DNA from: Syntrophomonadaceae bacterium
GTDB taxonomy: Bacteria > Bacillota > Syntrophomonadia > Syntrophomonadales > DTU052
NCBI GenBank assembly: GCA_012728655.1
Contig: JAAYEQ010000012.1
Coordinates: 18,641-82,640 of the forward strand
Length of the DNA: 64,000 nt
Reading direction: 5' to 3'
The notes beneath the pieces are model-generated. The model made no database searches and was not told where the DNA came from. It saw nothing but the letters and a program-made list of their open reading frames with translations. Shown here in pieces: positions 44,925-53,563 of this stretch. Position numbers and translations under genes: made by a program. Position 1 is the first letter of the stretch; the number at the start of each line of letters is the position of its first letter.

Positions 44925-45184
44925 AGTAATCCCAACAAGGCAGCAACCACGAAAGTGCCGGACAACCAAAGTAATAATGGTAGGACAAAAACGTGATCCG
45001 GATGCCGTGTCCTCAACACCGGATAATATAAAGCGGCGGCACAAATGAAAAACCGGATGCGGGTTTAATTAATTACGCCGCCATTATGATGGCAGGCTGC
45101 AAAACACGAGCAGGCGAAACAGCACCGGTCGGGGCGCATTGGAACCGAGTACGGCCAAGGTTTAATCTCTTCCTTCCCGCAGGT

Positions 45185-47074
45185 TCAGACCACGATCTGC
45201 AGTTGCTGCAGTTTTTGGGTGGTAGGCTGCCCGGCTTTATCCCATCCCCTGATCTTGTAATACAACGGCAGCATTGAAGAGAGGTCTACCTTGGTGTCAG
45301 CGCGAGCCGGATCTATGGTCTCACTGGTAAGCCGAAGGGGCAAAGTATCCTCCGCGCCGTTCAGCCCCTCCCGGATATTAAACACCCGCTCCATGTTAAA
45401 AGAACGCTCGCCCAGCTGCAGGAACTTACCGGTGGTCATCTTAATCCCGGTAGCCAGCCGTACAGCCTGAGCCTGAGGAAAGAGGTAAAGGCTGTTGAAG
45501 GGCAGGAGGCACGGCAGAAGTCCTCCTGTTCTTTCCAGCAGGAAGCGGCTGCCAATCATCGATTTCCCCAAAAGCCTGAGTACCGCTCCGCCGGGATTCA
45601 TTTTGTAAATCAAATCGGGTACCAGGGTAAATGATGTAAACAGACAGGAGCCGGCGGCTGATATGGCCTCCATCCCGTTCTGAAAGAGTACGGTCAGGGC
45701 CGGTTTGCCTTTATCGGTCAGCGCGTCAATAAACAGCGGTCCCAGGGCTTCCAGGAACACCAGGTAACCTCCGTTCAGATGACACCCGCCCCGGTTGGCG
45801 GTGGCATAACCCAAACCCATACCTACCGCCTTGCGGGGATCATAAGCCGCGAGTTCCAGCCCCTTACTGTGAATGGCAAATTCCCGTCCCCCGTACTTGT
45901 CGGCCATGGCCTTGACTCCATCAGCCAGATCGCTGTACTCACCCTCCCGGTAGGCTATCTTGTTTATGACTTCGGCGATCCCGGCAGTCTCCCCGAAACG
46001 CAGGCCGAAATCCTTAATGCCCCGTTCCTGCAGTTCCATGGCAAAACCAAGAACACTCCCCAGTGATATGGTGTCAAGCCCTAAAAGATCGGCCTGGTGA
46101 TTCCATAGCTTTATCATTTCCAGATCCGAATTTTCCAGATTGGAACCCAGCATCCCCAGGGTTTCATACTCCGGTCCCTTGACTTCCTTATCCCCCAACA
46201 TCACCCTGCGCTCACAGCGGATGGGACAGCCGGGGCACCCTGAGTTTCGGACCAGATGCTTTTCCGCCAGGTATTCACCGGAAATCTTGTCCGCTTGCTC
46301 AAACTTTCCCCGCTGGTAGTTCCGGGTGGGCAAAATCCCCGCCCGGTTCATTTTCAGGACAAAGTTGGCGGTACCGTAGCGGGGCAGGATTTCTCCCGTA
46401 CTCGTATGCGCCTGCAGGAGCTTGACCCACCTGCGGCTGAACTCCCTGAAAGCTTCGGGTTCAGCCAATGGGATTTTCTTTTTCCCGGATGCAACCACCG
46501 CTTTTAAGTTTTTGCTGCCCATCACGGCTCCGACTCCACAGCGCCCGATCACCCGCTCCCCCGATACGGCACAGGCATACCTGACCTGATTCTCCCCGGC
46601 GGGGCCAATCACCAGGGTCCCATATTCCCGGCCAAAGCGCAACCGTGTCTCTTCGGTATTCAGCCCCCACAGGTCCAACGCATCCCTGATTCTGATTTGG
46701 CCGTCGACTACCTCGATAAAGGAAGGGCTCGGAGCCCGGCCGCGGATTATAAGTCCTTCATAGCCGGCCCGGCGAAGCCTCACCCCCAAAGCTCCCCCAC
46801 AGTTGGAAGAAGCAATCCCTCCCGTCAGCACATTCTTGGTGGTCACGTTAAAACGACCGGAAGAGGGTGCTCCGGTTCCGGTAAGCGGTCCGGTGTTGAT
46901 TATCAAGACGTTCTCAGGCGACAGGGGAGAAACTCCGGGTGGGAGCACATCATAGAGTATCCTGGCCGCCAGAGCCTTCCCGCCAAGATAACGCTCAAAG
47001 TAATCCCTGGATATCGGGTAATCCTTTACCTCCCCGGTTGACAAATCAACCTCAGCATAGCGTGGCAGCTCCAT
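45185..47074 (-). CDS. aor: Aldehyde:ferredoxin oxidoreductase (tungsten type)
   Basis: 629-aa tungstopterin enzyme oxidising aldehydes to acids with ferredoxin, or reducing acids in reverse. The 4Fe-4S ligands are CPGCPIRC (CX2CX3C) plus a later Cys, probably in SAAGSCLFTSF. The N-terminal domain shows the AOR glycine-rich pattern (GGKALAARILYDVLPPGV, NTGPLTGTGAPSSGRFN). The start is ATG 47074 with AGGTGATGGG upstream. Placed next to MoeA-type genes, it fits a tungsten-using anaerobe. Confidence 0.93.
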   Translation of the reverse strand: MELPRYAEVDLSTGEVKDYPISRDYFERYLGGKALAARILYDVLPPGVSPLSPENVLIINTGPLTGTGAPSSGRFNVTTKNVLTGGIASSNCGGALGVRLRRAGYEGLIIRGRAPSPSFIEVVDGQIRIRDALDLWGLNTEETRLRFGREYGTLVIGPAGENQVRYACAVSGERVIGRCGVGAVMGSKNLKAVVASGKKKIPLAEPEAFREFSRRWVKLLQAHTSTGEILPRYGTANFVLKMNRAGILPTRNYQRGKFEQADKISGEYLAEKHLVRNSGCPGCPIRCERRVMLGDKEVKGPEYETLGMLGSNLENSDLEMIKLWNHQADLLGLDTISLGSVLGFAMELQERGIKDFGLRFGETAGIAEVINKIAYREGEYSDLADGVKAMADKYGGREFAIHSKGLELAAYDPRKAVGMGLGYATANRGGCHLNGGYLVFLEALGPLFIDALTDKGKPALTVLFQNGMEAISAAGSCLFTSFTLVPDLIYKMNPGGAVLRLLGKSMIGSRFLLERTGGLLPCLLPFNSLYLFPQAQAVRLATGIKMTTGKFLQLGERSFNMERVFNIREGLNGAEDTLPLRLTSETIDPARADTKVDLSSMLPLYYKIRGWDKAGQPTTQKLQQLQIVV

Positions 47075-47127
47075 CCCATCACCTTCCTTCTCTCCCCTAA
47101 ATGAGAAAATGACCGCTTAACTAGAGG

Positions 47128-47154
47128 TTAATAGTATGAGATTGCTGCTGTCAA
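47128..47154 (-). promoter_or_regulatory. Candidate sigma-A promoter of aor
   Basis: Minus strand: perfect -35 TTGACA, short 15-base spacer, -10 TATTAA, about 54 bases upstream of the ATG. Confidence 0.4.
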
Positions 47155-47228
47155 TATATGGCATCAAGGACGAGAAACTGTAATACGGAGTGAAAAACCG
47201 GCCGCCAAATATTAAGCAAGCTGAAAAT

Positions 47229-47328
47229 GGAGGCCTTCCTGCGGTCGGTAACGATTTGTTTAATTTGATTGGTATTCTGATTACTGCTAAGGGAGGGGCC
47301 CTTCCTGCAGTTGGTAACGGGTTGCTTT
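47229..47328 (-). repeat. Pair of direct repeats upstream of aor
   Basis: On the minus strand CGTTACC(A/G)AC(T/C)GCAGGAAGG occurs twice, about 63-65 bases apart, each followed by a pyrimidine-rich CC(T)CC stretch. The two 20-mers differ at two positions. They lie between the YaiI-like gene and the aor promoter and could be regulator sites or a dispersed intergenic element. Confidence 0.5.
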
Positions 47329-47353
47329 AATACGGGGCCCATGTGGTCCGCAC

Positions 47354-47800
47354 TTACGTATTGGTAAAGGTTTCGGCGATAATCCTCAAAAGGCAGGCTT
47401 CAAAACGCTTATCATCTTCACCGGTTCTCTTTTTCGGCCCTCTGGTTCGGCCTCCCGCGCGGCGAATTTTTGCTTTGGCCTCCCGCTCCTCGAGCAGGAA
47501 ATCAATGCGGTCCGGGCGATATTCACGGCCGTTCGGGGTTAAACAGCGGGCACCTTTGCTGAGAACCATGGCCGCCAGTCCCCAGTCCTGGGTTACCACC
47601 ACGTCGCCGGCCTCAGTCAGGTTGATCACCTTGATATCAACCTCCTGGGGATCGTCGCCCACCACCACATGGTGGTCCGAGATGATATTATGATTAAAAC
47701 TGGCCACCGTCCACACGGGAATCCCGAATCTTTGTCCCACCGACCTGCAGATCTGCAGCACGGACCTGGGGCAGGCGTCAGCGTCTACCAGGATCTTCAA
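47354..47800 (-). CDS. YaiI/YqxD family protein (DUF188)
   Basis: 148-aa PIN-like protein of the UPF0178 family. It begins with a TTG that gives [14 protein letters not shown], six bases after GGAGGG; the 51 upstream residues in the ORF track have no family match. Conserved acidic and aromatic residues follow in [27 protein letters not shown], then [21 protein letters not shown] near the C-terminus. The nuclease-like fold suggests RNA or DNA processing, but no activity is assigned. Confidence 0.88.
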   Translation of the reverse strand: MKILVDADACPRSVLQICRSVGQRFGIPVWTVASFNHNIISDHHVVVGDDPQEVDIKVINLTEAGDVVVTQDWGLAAMVLSKGARCLTPNGREYRPDRIDFLLEEREAKAKIRRAGGRTRGPKKRTGEDDKRFEACLLRIIAETFTNT

Positions 47801-47953
47801 TTTATGCCCTCCGTATCGCTCAGGTAGTCTTGGCTTCGCCATGCAAAGAGCGAAATCCTTGCCATCCTCCGGATCACTCCTTCGTAAAATACGGCCAGTT
47901 ATCCCATGGTGCCCGGCACCCAGCGGGACCGGGGCCGCTTCTAACGCAGGCAC

Positions 47954-49294
47954 TTATTCCCCGCAATGTTCCGCATCCGCGGCTGCAGGCGGATCATTCG
48001 GATCCGGGGTTCGGGAGTTGCTCCGGGGAAGTACCACATGCTCCATGAATAACGCTGCCGCCAACCCGATTATAAAACCATTCCCCAGCAGCGGTCTTAT
48101 GGCAGCCGGGAAAGTGCCGACTACCTCTGCGGGCAAAAAGGCGATAACGGTGCCAAGCATGAGCGGCAGTCCTATCACCAGCAAACTTTCGAGATCCGAA
48201 CTCTCCATGGAGTCAACAGCCACCAGCAATCCGGTTGCCAGCTGCACCGACATGATATAGATCAGGATCACGGCGACCACCACCGAAGGGATAATGCTTA
48301 TAATCGCCATGAAAGCCGGAATGAAGGCAGCCGCCACCAGACCCAGAGCGGCAGGAATCAGGGTGAAGCGGGAGGCACAACTGGTGGAGACTATCACTCC
48401 CGGGCTCCCCGAAAAATTTACCGGGCCGATAACCCCCATGAGCCCGGATATGATATTCCCGAAACCGGTGACAGACAGCCCCCGAGTGATCCTTCTCTTA
48501 AGCCCCGGAGGCTTGATTATTTCTCCCACCGCCTGCATTGAGCCCAGGTCGTTAATTGAAAGAGCCAGGAAACAGATGAGAAAAGCAGTAAATACCGGCG
48601 TATCGAAAGTAAAACGAATCTCCGGATACCCGGGATAATTTACCCCCGATTCAATACCGGTTAAAAGGTTATTCGGCAGGCCGAAAATGGCTGTATATAC
48701 CACCCATCCGGCGATGAGGGACCAGAGCATCAAGGCGGACTTCCAAAAACCCGATAAAAACCGGTGGGCCAAAAAAGTAGCGGTGAGCATCACCAGAGCA
48801 AAAACCAGGTTGGTCAGTGTGGATGTTTCCGTACCCTCACCGATGATAAGATTCATAATAGTCGGCACCAAGGTTACCGCAACCAGCGAGAGGATGACGG
48901 CAATTACCCGGGGAGTAAAGAACCGAACCAGCTTCCCAAACAAACCGGTTACGGTCAGCAGTACGAGAAATACACCTCCCAATAGAATAGAGGAGTAGAT
49001 GGCATCGATGCCGCGAGTTTGACTGGCTATCATCCCCACCAGCAATACGGAGGAAGGTCCGAGAATCAACGGCAGCCGGTGTCCCCACAGGATCTGCACC
49101 ATCAGGGTCAGCCCGGTCACCAGTGACAGCCGCTGCAGGTACAGGATCTCGGCCTCAACATTGGCAGACTGCAGGCCGGCAACCACCTTGCCCATAATGA
49201 TGAGCGGAGGAACCGCCAATATAAACCACTGCAGTCCAAAGGCCAGCCATTGCCCCCAGGGAGGCATCTCATCCAGTCCATATCGAAATCTCAT
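47954..49294 (-). CDS. NCS2-family nucleobase permease
   Basis: Xanthine/uracil permease-like membrane protein (446 aa from ATG 49294, GTGAGG nine bases upstream). About 14 hydrophobic helices are expected. The NAT signature region reads NFSGSPGVIVSTSCASR and the acidic motif is SINDLGSMQAVGE. The His usually found in TM1 is not evident, so substrate specificity is open. It lies downstream of the ArsB/NhaD-like gene with an 81-base gap. Confidence 0.85.
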   Translation of the reverse strand: MRFRYGLDEMPPWGQWLAFGLQWFILAVPPLIIMGKVVAGLQSANVEAEILYLQRLSLVTGLTLMVQILWGHRLPLILGPSSVLLVGMIASQTRGIDAIYSSILLGGVFLVLLTVTGLFGKLVRFFTPRVIAVILSLVAVTLVPTIMNLIIGEGTETSTLTNLVFALVMLTATFLAHRFLSGFWKSALMLWSLIAGWVVYTAIFGLPNNLLTGIESGVNYPGYPEIRFTFDTPVFTAFLICFLALSINDLGSMQAVGEIIKPPGLKRRITRGLSVTGFGNIISGLMGVIGPVNFSGSPGVIVSTSCASRFTLIPAALGLVAAAFIPAFMAIISIIPSVVVAVILIYIMSVQLATGLLVAVDSMESSDLESLLVIGLPLMLGTVIAFLPAEVVGTFPAAIRPLLGNGFIIGLAAALFMEHVVLPRSNSRTPDPNDPPAAADAEHCGE

Positions 49295-49390
49295 AGCCGG
49301 AAACCTCACTCAATCTCATACCGCACAGCATTACGGGCCAAGATGACTCGTGCAGCAACCCCATCCCCGCGACGACACACCACAGCGCTT

Positions 49391-50662
49391 CTAGGTCCAG
49401 TAAAACAGGTAGAGGTAAACCATGGCCATCAAAATCGTAAGCAGCATGATGGGAAAGCCAATCTTCAGAAAGTCAATAAATCTTATGGGATTCCCGTACC
49501 GTTCAGCTATCCCGGCCACAATGACGTTGGCGGCTGCTCCGACCAGGGTCCCGTTTCCACCCAGGCAGGCTCCCAGGGCCAGGGTCCACCATAACGGCTC
49601 CACCGGCATACTGGACATGGTTTCCATGGCCTGTATCAAAGGGATCATGGTAGCAACGAACGGAATGTTATCCACAAAAGAGGAGGCGATAGCCGACAGC
49701 CACAGCACCAGCATACCGGTGTGGAGCAGGTTCCCACCGGTCAGTTCCAGCGCTTTCTCCGCTACAACCTCAATAACCCCTCTGACTTCCAATCCCCCTA
49801 CTATAATGAATAAGCCGGCAAAGAAGAAAATAGTCGGCCACTCCACCGTCAGCAAAGTTTCTTCAGGATCCTCGCCCGCTATTAGCATCAGGAGAGAAGC
49901 TCCCAGCAGGGCTATCGTTGCCGATTCCAGGTGTAAAGCCTGGTGCAGCAGGAATCCGACCATGGTTAAGCCCAGGACCGCCAGCGAACTCTTAAGAAGT
50001 TTCCAGTCCTTGATGTATTCCCTTTCTTCCAGGCTCATCAGCTGGTTAATGTTTTCCTCGCTGGCATCCAAATCCTTCCTAAAAACGAAGATCAGTATGG
50101 CAGTAATGACAACAAATATTACGATAACTGGCGGGGCCAGGTTGACCAGAAAATCCATAAAACCCAGGCCGGTGGCCCCACCAATCATGATATTGGGCGG
50201 GTCACCGATTAAGGTTGCAGTCCCGCCAATGTTGCAGGCCAGAATTTCAGTAAACAGGTAAGGAACCGGCGAGACGTCCAGGCGGTCGGCAATGGCAAAG
50301 GTAACCGGAACAATCAGCAGCACGGTAGTAACATTATCCAGCAACGCGGAAGCAACTGCAGTTATTACGGCCAATGCGGCCAGAATTGCCAACGGCTTTC
50401 CCCGCGCCACTTTGGCGGCTTTAATGGCCAGGTACTCGAAAACCCCGCTCTGCCTGGTTATACCTACAATGATCATCATACCTATCAACAGCCCGATGGT
50501 GTTGAAGTCAATGGCGTTCACCGCTTGTTCCTGGGATATTACGCCCAGGGCAATAGCAATCGCCGCCCCGACCAAGGCGATGATGGTACGGTGAATCTTT
50601 TCCACCACGATGAATATGTAGGCAACAGCAAAAATTCCGATTGACAGCCAGAACATCAACAA
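49391..50662 (-). CDS. ArsB/NhaD-type ion transporter
   Basis: 423-aa membrane protein of the ion-transporter superfamily (ArsB/NhaD/P-type permease). Two repeated halves carry hallmark re-entrant motifs: LDNVTTVLLIVPVTFAIA with NIGGTATLIGDPPNIMIG, and FVDNIPFVATMIPLI with LGGNGTLVGAAANVIVAG. It may be a Na+/H+ antiporter or an anion exporter; the arsenic role is less likely as no arsR or arsA is nearby. The start is TTG 50662, eight bases after AGGAG. Confidence 0.85.
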   Translation of the reverse strand: MLMFWLSIGIFAVAYIFIVVEKIHRTIIALVGAAIAIALGVISQEQAVNAIDFNTIGLLIGMMIIVGITRQSGVFEYLAIKAAKVARGKPLAILAALAVITAVASALLDNVTTVLLIVPVTFAIADRLDVSPVPYLFTEILACNIGGTATLIGDPPNIMIGGATGLGFMDFLVNLAPPVIVIFVVITAILIFVFRKDLDASEENINQLMSLEEREYIKDWKLLKSSLAVLGLTMVGFLLHQALHLESATIALLGASLLMLIAGEDPEETLLTVEWPTIFFFAGLFIIVGGLEVRGVIEVVAEKALELTGGNLLHTGMLVLWLSAIASSFVDNIPFVATMIPLIQAMETMSSMPVEPLWWTLALGACLGGNGTLVGAAANVIVAGIAERYGNPIRFIDFLKIGFPIMLLTILMAMVYLYLFYWT

Positions 50663-50703
50663 ACCAACAACTCCTTCTTCCTCAGTTTACAAAAAGAAAA
50701 GCC

Positions 50704-50732
50704 AATTAACAAAAAGTGCTTACATTAGTCAA
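50704..50732 (-). promoter_or_regulatory. Candidate promoter of the ArsB/NhaD-type gene
   Basis: Minus strand: -35 TTGACT, 17-base spacer, weak -10 TTAATT, about 42 bases upstream of the start codon. Confidence 0.45.
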
Positions 50733-50765
50733 CAGCCCCACCTGGGTCCATGCGGCGGGCAGGGC

Positions 50766-50810
50766 AAAAAAGAAGGCCCCCTCCAGTTATCTGGTAGTAG
50801 GGTCTTCCTT
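50766..50810 (-). terminator. Intrinsic terminator downstream of the aminomutase gene
   Basis: Minus-strand hairpin with CCAG-ATAA-CTGG at its tip, CCCT/AGGG and AAGG/CCTT lower down, followed by TTTTTT. It lies about 70 bases after the stop codon at 50880. Confidence 0.75.
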
Positions 50811-50879
50811 ATCCCACCTCATTATAAATCAAATCTTGTATTAGAGTCTTGTTTACTGTTGGCGCCGTACCTTGAGCGA

Positions 50880-52178
50880 TCAGCCGGTCATCTCATCCTG
50901 ACCCGGTACTAACTCCTCTTCGTTGCCGGGCGGTTCATTGTAAACCTCAAAAACTCTCCCTTCCCAGGTCCTGAGGGTGACCACGTCTTCCTGCATATCC
51001 AGGATATAATTGGGCATTACCGGTATTTTTCCGTAACCGCCCGGCGCATTCAGGATATAAGTGGGAACTGCCAATCCTGAAGTATGGCCGCGCAGGGACT
51101 CCATTATACTCAACCCGGTACAGATGCTGGTCTGCCAGTGTCGGGTACCCCGAACATCCTTGGCATGAAAGATGTAATACGGCCGAACCCGAATGCGCAG
51201 CAGCTCATGATTCAGTTTCCTCATTATCGTGGGCGAATCGTTTATGCCCTTCAGCAGCACCGCCTGATTCCCCAGGACTACCCCGGCCTCCGCCAGCCGG
51301 CTGCATGCGTCACGTGCTTCCGGAGTAACCTCTAAGGGATGGTTAAACTGGGTATTGATATATATGGGCGGATAGCGACGGAGCACCTCGCATAATTCGG
51401 GCGTCACCCGTTGGGGAAGGGTCACCGGTGTCCTGGTGCCTATCCTCTTGATTTCCACATGGGGGATCCGGTGCAGTTCACCAAGTATCCAATCCAGGTA
51501 CTGGTCACTCAGCAGCAGTGCGTCCCCTCCGGTAATTAATACATCCCTTATCTCGCGATTCTCCGCAACATAGGCTATGGCTTCCGATATATCGCTGCTC
51601 TTTGCATGGTGGTCTTTCTCGCCGATATTGCGCCTCCGCTGGCAGTGCCGGCAGAACATGGCGCACTGGTTGGTAACATTTATTATCAATCGGTCAGGAT
51701 AGCGCCTGGTTACGCAAGGCGCAGGCGAAGTCATGGCTTCGTTCATGGGATCCAAGCTTCCCCCTTCATCCAGTTCCCGTATATCGGGAACCGCCTGGCG
51801 GAAGATGGGATTATCATGGTAATCGTCCGGCACCAGGCTCAGGTAGTAGGGAGATATGGCCCAGCGAAACAGCTTGCCAACTTTTTCTACCCGCTTCTTT
51901 TCCACTTCTCCCATACCCAGGATATCAGCAAGTACCCCGGCATCTTTAATCCGGTTCTTTAGCTGCCAACGCCAGTCATCCCAATCCTGAAGGCTGCCGC
52001 CCAAATAATCCAGAATCTGCTGCTTGCGGACTTCTGCTCTTTCATAAGTTGTCAAGCCGGTTTCCACAGCTTCTGCTTCCCTCATATACGACAGTGCATC
52101 CCGGCTCAATTGTTCAGCTCTTATCAAAGCCTGCTGCCTGATATCATCAACAGCCTTTTTCTCTCTCATGCGCATCAC
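50880..52178 (-). CDS. eam: Radical SAM glutamate 2,3-aminomutase (KamA family)
   Basis: 432 aa. Radical SAM cysteines are C172, C176 and C179 (CAMFCRHC), with R181 for the substrate carboxylate and PLP lysine K384 (GGYGK). In lysine 2,3-aminomutase two Asp, 37 residues apart, hold the side-chain amino group. Here the matching positions, also 37 apart and seven before the PLP lysine, are K340 (YYIFHAK) and N377 (YILNAPGG), the pair described for clostridial glutamate 2,3-aminomutase. The predicted product is beta-glutamate, an osmolyte. The start (GTG 52178, ATG 52175 or 52169) is unresolved because only a GA-rich tract lies upstream. It is controlled by a c-di-AMP riboswitch. Confidence 0.88.
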   Translation of the reverse strand: MMRMREKKAVDDIRQQALIRAEQLSRDALSYMREAEAVETGLTTYERAEVRKQQILDYLGGSLQDWDDWRWQLKNRIKDAGVLADILGMGEVEKKRVEKVGKLFRWAISPYYLSLVPDDYHDNPIFRQAVPDIRELDEGGSLDPMNEAMTSPAPCVTRRYPDRLIINVTNQCAMFCRHCQRRRNIGEKDHHAKSSDISEAIAYVAENREIRDVLITGGDALLLSDQYLDWILGELHRIPHVEIKRIGTRTPVTLPQRVTPELCEVLRRYPPIYINTQFNHPLEVTPEARDACSRLAEAGVVLGNQAVLLKGINDSPTIMRKLNHELLRIRVRPYYIFHAKDVRGTRHWQTSICTGLSIMESLRGHTSGLAVPTYILNAPGGYGKIPVMPNYILDMQEDVVTLRTWEGRVFEVYNEPPGNEEELVPGQDEMTG

Positions 52179-52310
52179 TCTCTTTCTCTATCTTTCTCTC
52201 TATGTAACTTTTGTTGCCCAAGGAAGATTACATTAGAAAGGCCCGATAGTCAGTAGATTCGGTTAGCAGTTGGCCGGAGGACTGATGATAAAATGATGAT
52301 AATTATGGAG

Positions 52311-52341
52311 AAAAAATTAACCAAAGAGCACCTTTGGTTAG
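52311..52341 (-). terminator. Riboswitch expression-platform terminator
   Basis: Minus strand: CTAACCAAAG pairs with CTTTGGTTAA around a five-base loop and is followed by TTTTTT. It lies directly downstream of the c-di-AMP aptamer and about 135 bases before the aminomutase start, the expected place for a transcription-terminating off-switch. Confidence 0.88.
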
Positions 52342-52357
52342 TTAATGCCATGACTCA

Positions 52358-52486
52358 GGTCTCCCTTCCAACGCTTACGAGGTTAGCTGACGGGTTCGGG
52401 CCCAGGGCTAGCCCTACCGGAAAACCGGATTCACCCCTATTTGTTTGGGTCCCCCGCTCCCTGTTTCCAGGAATTCAGCGGTTTTG
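52358..52486 (-). ncRNA. c-di-AMP riboswitch (ydaO-yuaA type)
   Basis: The minus strand shows the full run of conserved ydaO blocks in order: ACCGCTGAATTCC, GCGGGGGACCCAA, GGGGTGAATCC, GGTAGGGC, CCGAACCCGTCAGCTAACC, TCGTAAGCG and GAAGGGAGA. These form the two pseudo-symmetric c-di-AMP pockets. The family usually turns expression off when c-di-AMP is high, through a downstream terminator, which is present here. Its known targets are K+ transport, osmolyte handling and wall hydrolases. Confidence 0.93.
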
Positions 52487-52495
52487 ACATAAAGT

Positions 52496-52822
52496 CATTA
52501 TTAGATTGTCAGCCGAGATAATTCATTGCATCTTTTTTGCAGACATTACATGGTGTTCCTGATATAGATAATATAATATTCCGGAATGTGATTAAACAAT
52601 ACCATACAAATCCGCAATCAGTCAAGAATTAAGCCGGTTTCGGGCCGCAAACGGCGATATTTCCACAGCATACCCTTGCAGGGTTATTCTTCCAATACGG
52701 CGGCATACCGCCTCAGAATCAGGTGGTTTTTTAACAGAAAAGTTGATCCGGTTAAAGGTCATATCATCCCAACATTCGGTATCAGGAGGGGAACCGACCC
52801 GCACATGATGCAGGCGGAATGG
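52496..52822. other. Gene-poor stretch upstream of the riboswitch
   Basis: AT-rich in its left half. It holds the candidate riboswitch promoter and a TTCCGGAA palindrome near 52578-52585. A 60-codon minus-strand ORF (52622-52804) has no good ribosome-binding site and no recognised family; I do not call it a gene. The 64-codon plus-strand ORF at 52293-52487 is antisense to the riboswitch and is rejected. Confidence 0.5.
52570..52599 (-). promoter_or_regulatory. Candidate promoter of the riboswitch-aminomutase transcript
   Basis: Minus strand: -35 TTGTTT, 18-base spacer spanning the TTCCGGAA palindrome, -10 TATATT. It lies about 80 bases before the aptamer. Confidence 0.4.
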
Positions 52823-52850
52823 AAATAAAAAGAGCGGATATCCCGCTCTC
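52823..52850 (-). terminator. Intrinsic terminator of the GerMN lipoprotein gene
   Basis: Minus strand: AGAGCGG, five-base loop, CCGCTCT, then TTTTTATTT. It starts about 30 bases after the stop codon at 52882. Confidence 0.85.
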
Positions 52851-52881
52851 CAGTATAACCTGTAGGGTTGGAAGTACAGCT

Positions 52882-53418
52882 CTACTTTTCCACCAGATTG
52901 AAATCGGGTTCAATGGGCACCGTGGTATCCATATGTCCCAGTATGGACTCGTGTTTTTCTCCTTCCAGCAGGAACTGGACTTTTTCCACTCCCGGGAGTC
53001 CGGTTAAGGTATTGACAACGGAATATATGGTCATTATTTCTCCCGCCGACCCTCCTGGGTGTTCGGTCTGAAACTCTTTGGAGAAATCCACATAGGCCAC
53101 GTCATCAACAACCGTCACCGACAGCACCCTGGTGCCCTCGGGAATAGTAGGAACCGAACCTTCCTTCTGCGGTCCCTTGAGCAGTTCTTCAATTACCGCC
53201 GCCTCCAGAGACCTGTCTTTTTTGTCCACGGTTCTGGTCTCCGGAACCAGGTACATGGCGTCTTTATCTCCAAAGTAGAGGGTTACTGTGTCTTTCCCTG
53301 CGGACGAATCAGATTTTCGGTCACACCCGGTTAAACCCAACCCGATGACTAGCACCGTTGCCAGTGCCACCGCGATTGTACCCAGCCAGCCTCGTTTCCC
53401 CTTTCTGCCTTGATTCAC
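52882..53418 (-). CDS. GerMN-domain lipoprotein
   Basis: 178-aa predicted lipoprotein. The N-terminal hydrophobic helix ends in the lipobox LTGC, with lipidated Cys about residue 32. The single GerMN domain (VTLYFGDKDAMYLVPETR to VEKVQFLLEGEK) resembles the repeats of GerM, which acts in spore-envelope assembly and germination. A general envelope role is equally possible because lone GerMN lipoproteins are common in Clostridia. The start is GTG, eight bases after GGAGG. It has its own terminator. Confidence 0.88.
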   Translation of the reverse strand: MNQGRKGKRGWLGTIAVALATVLVIGLGLTGCDRKSDSSAGKDTVTLYFGDKDAMYLVPETRTVDKKDRSLEAAVIEELLKGPQKEGSVPTIPEGTRVLSVTVVDDVAYVDFSKEFQTEHPGGSAGEIMTIYSVVNTLTGLPGVEKVQFLLEGEKHESILGHMDTTVPIEPDFNLVEK

Positions 53419-53563
53419 AGGTAAAACCTCCCCACAATTTGATTACCCGCAGCAAAAAAGCTTGTTTTAATCCTGGGAGCGCAGATTTTCTTTCTCATTT
53501 TGAACTCCAGTCGGAGGAACCTCCCTGGTGAATATTAAATCCCCGTATCTAAATTTAGCATAA

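Noticed and set aside
47229-47328. CRISPR-like repeat
   Set aside because: Only two copies, imperfect, no regular spacer series and no cas genes in the window.
47801-47953. 51-residue N-terminal extension of the YaiI-like ORF
   Set aside because: The family starts at [12 protein letters not shown] and a GGAGGG precedes that TTG.
52293-52487. 64-codon plus-strand ORF
   Set aside because: It lies antisense to the c-di-AMP riboswitch and its terminator; the nucleotide conservation is explained by the RNA structure, and there is no family match.
52622-52804. 60-codon minus-strand ORF
   Set aside because: No convincing start or ribosome-binding site and no family; left as uncalled.
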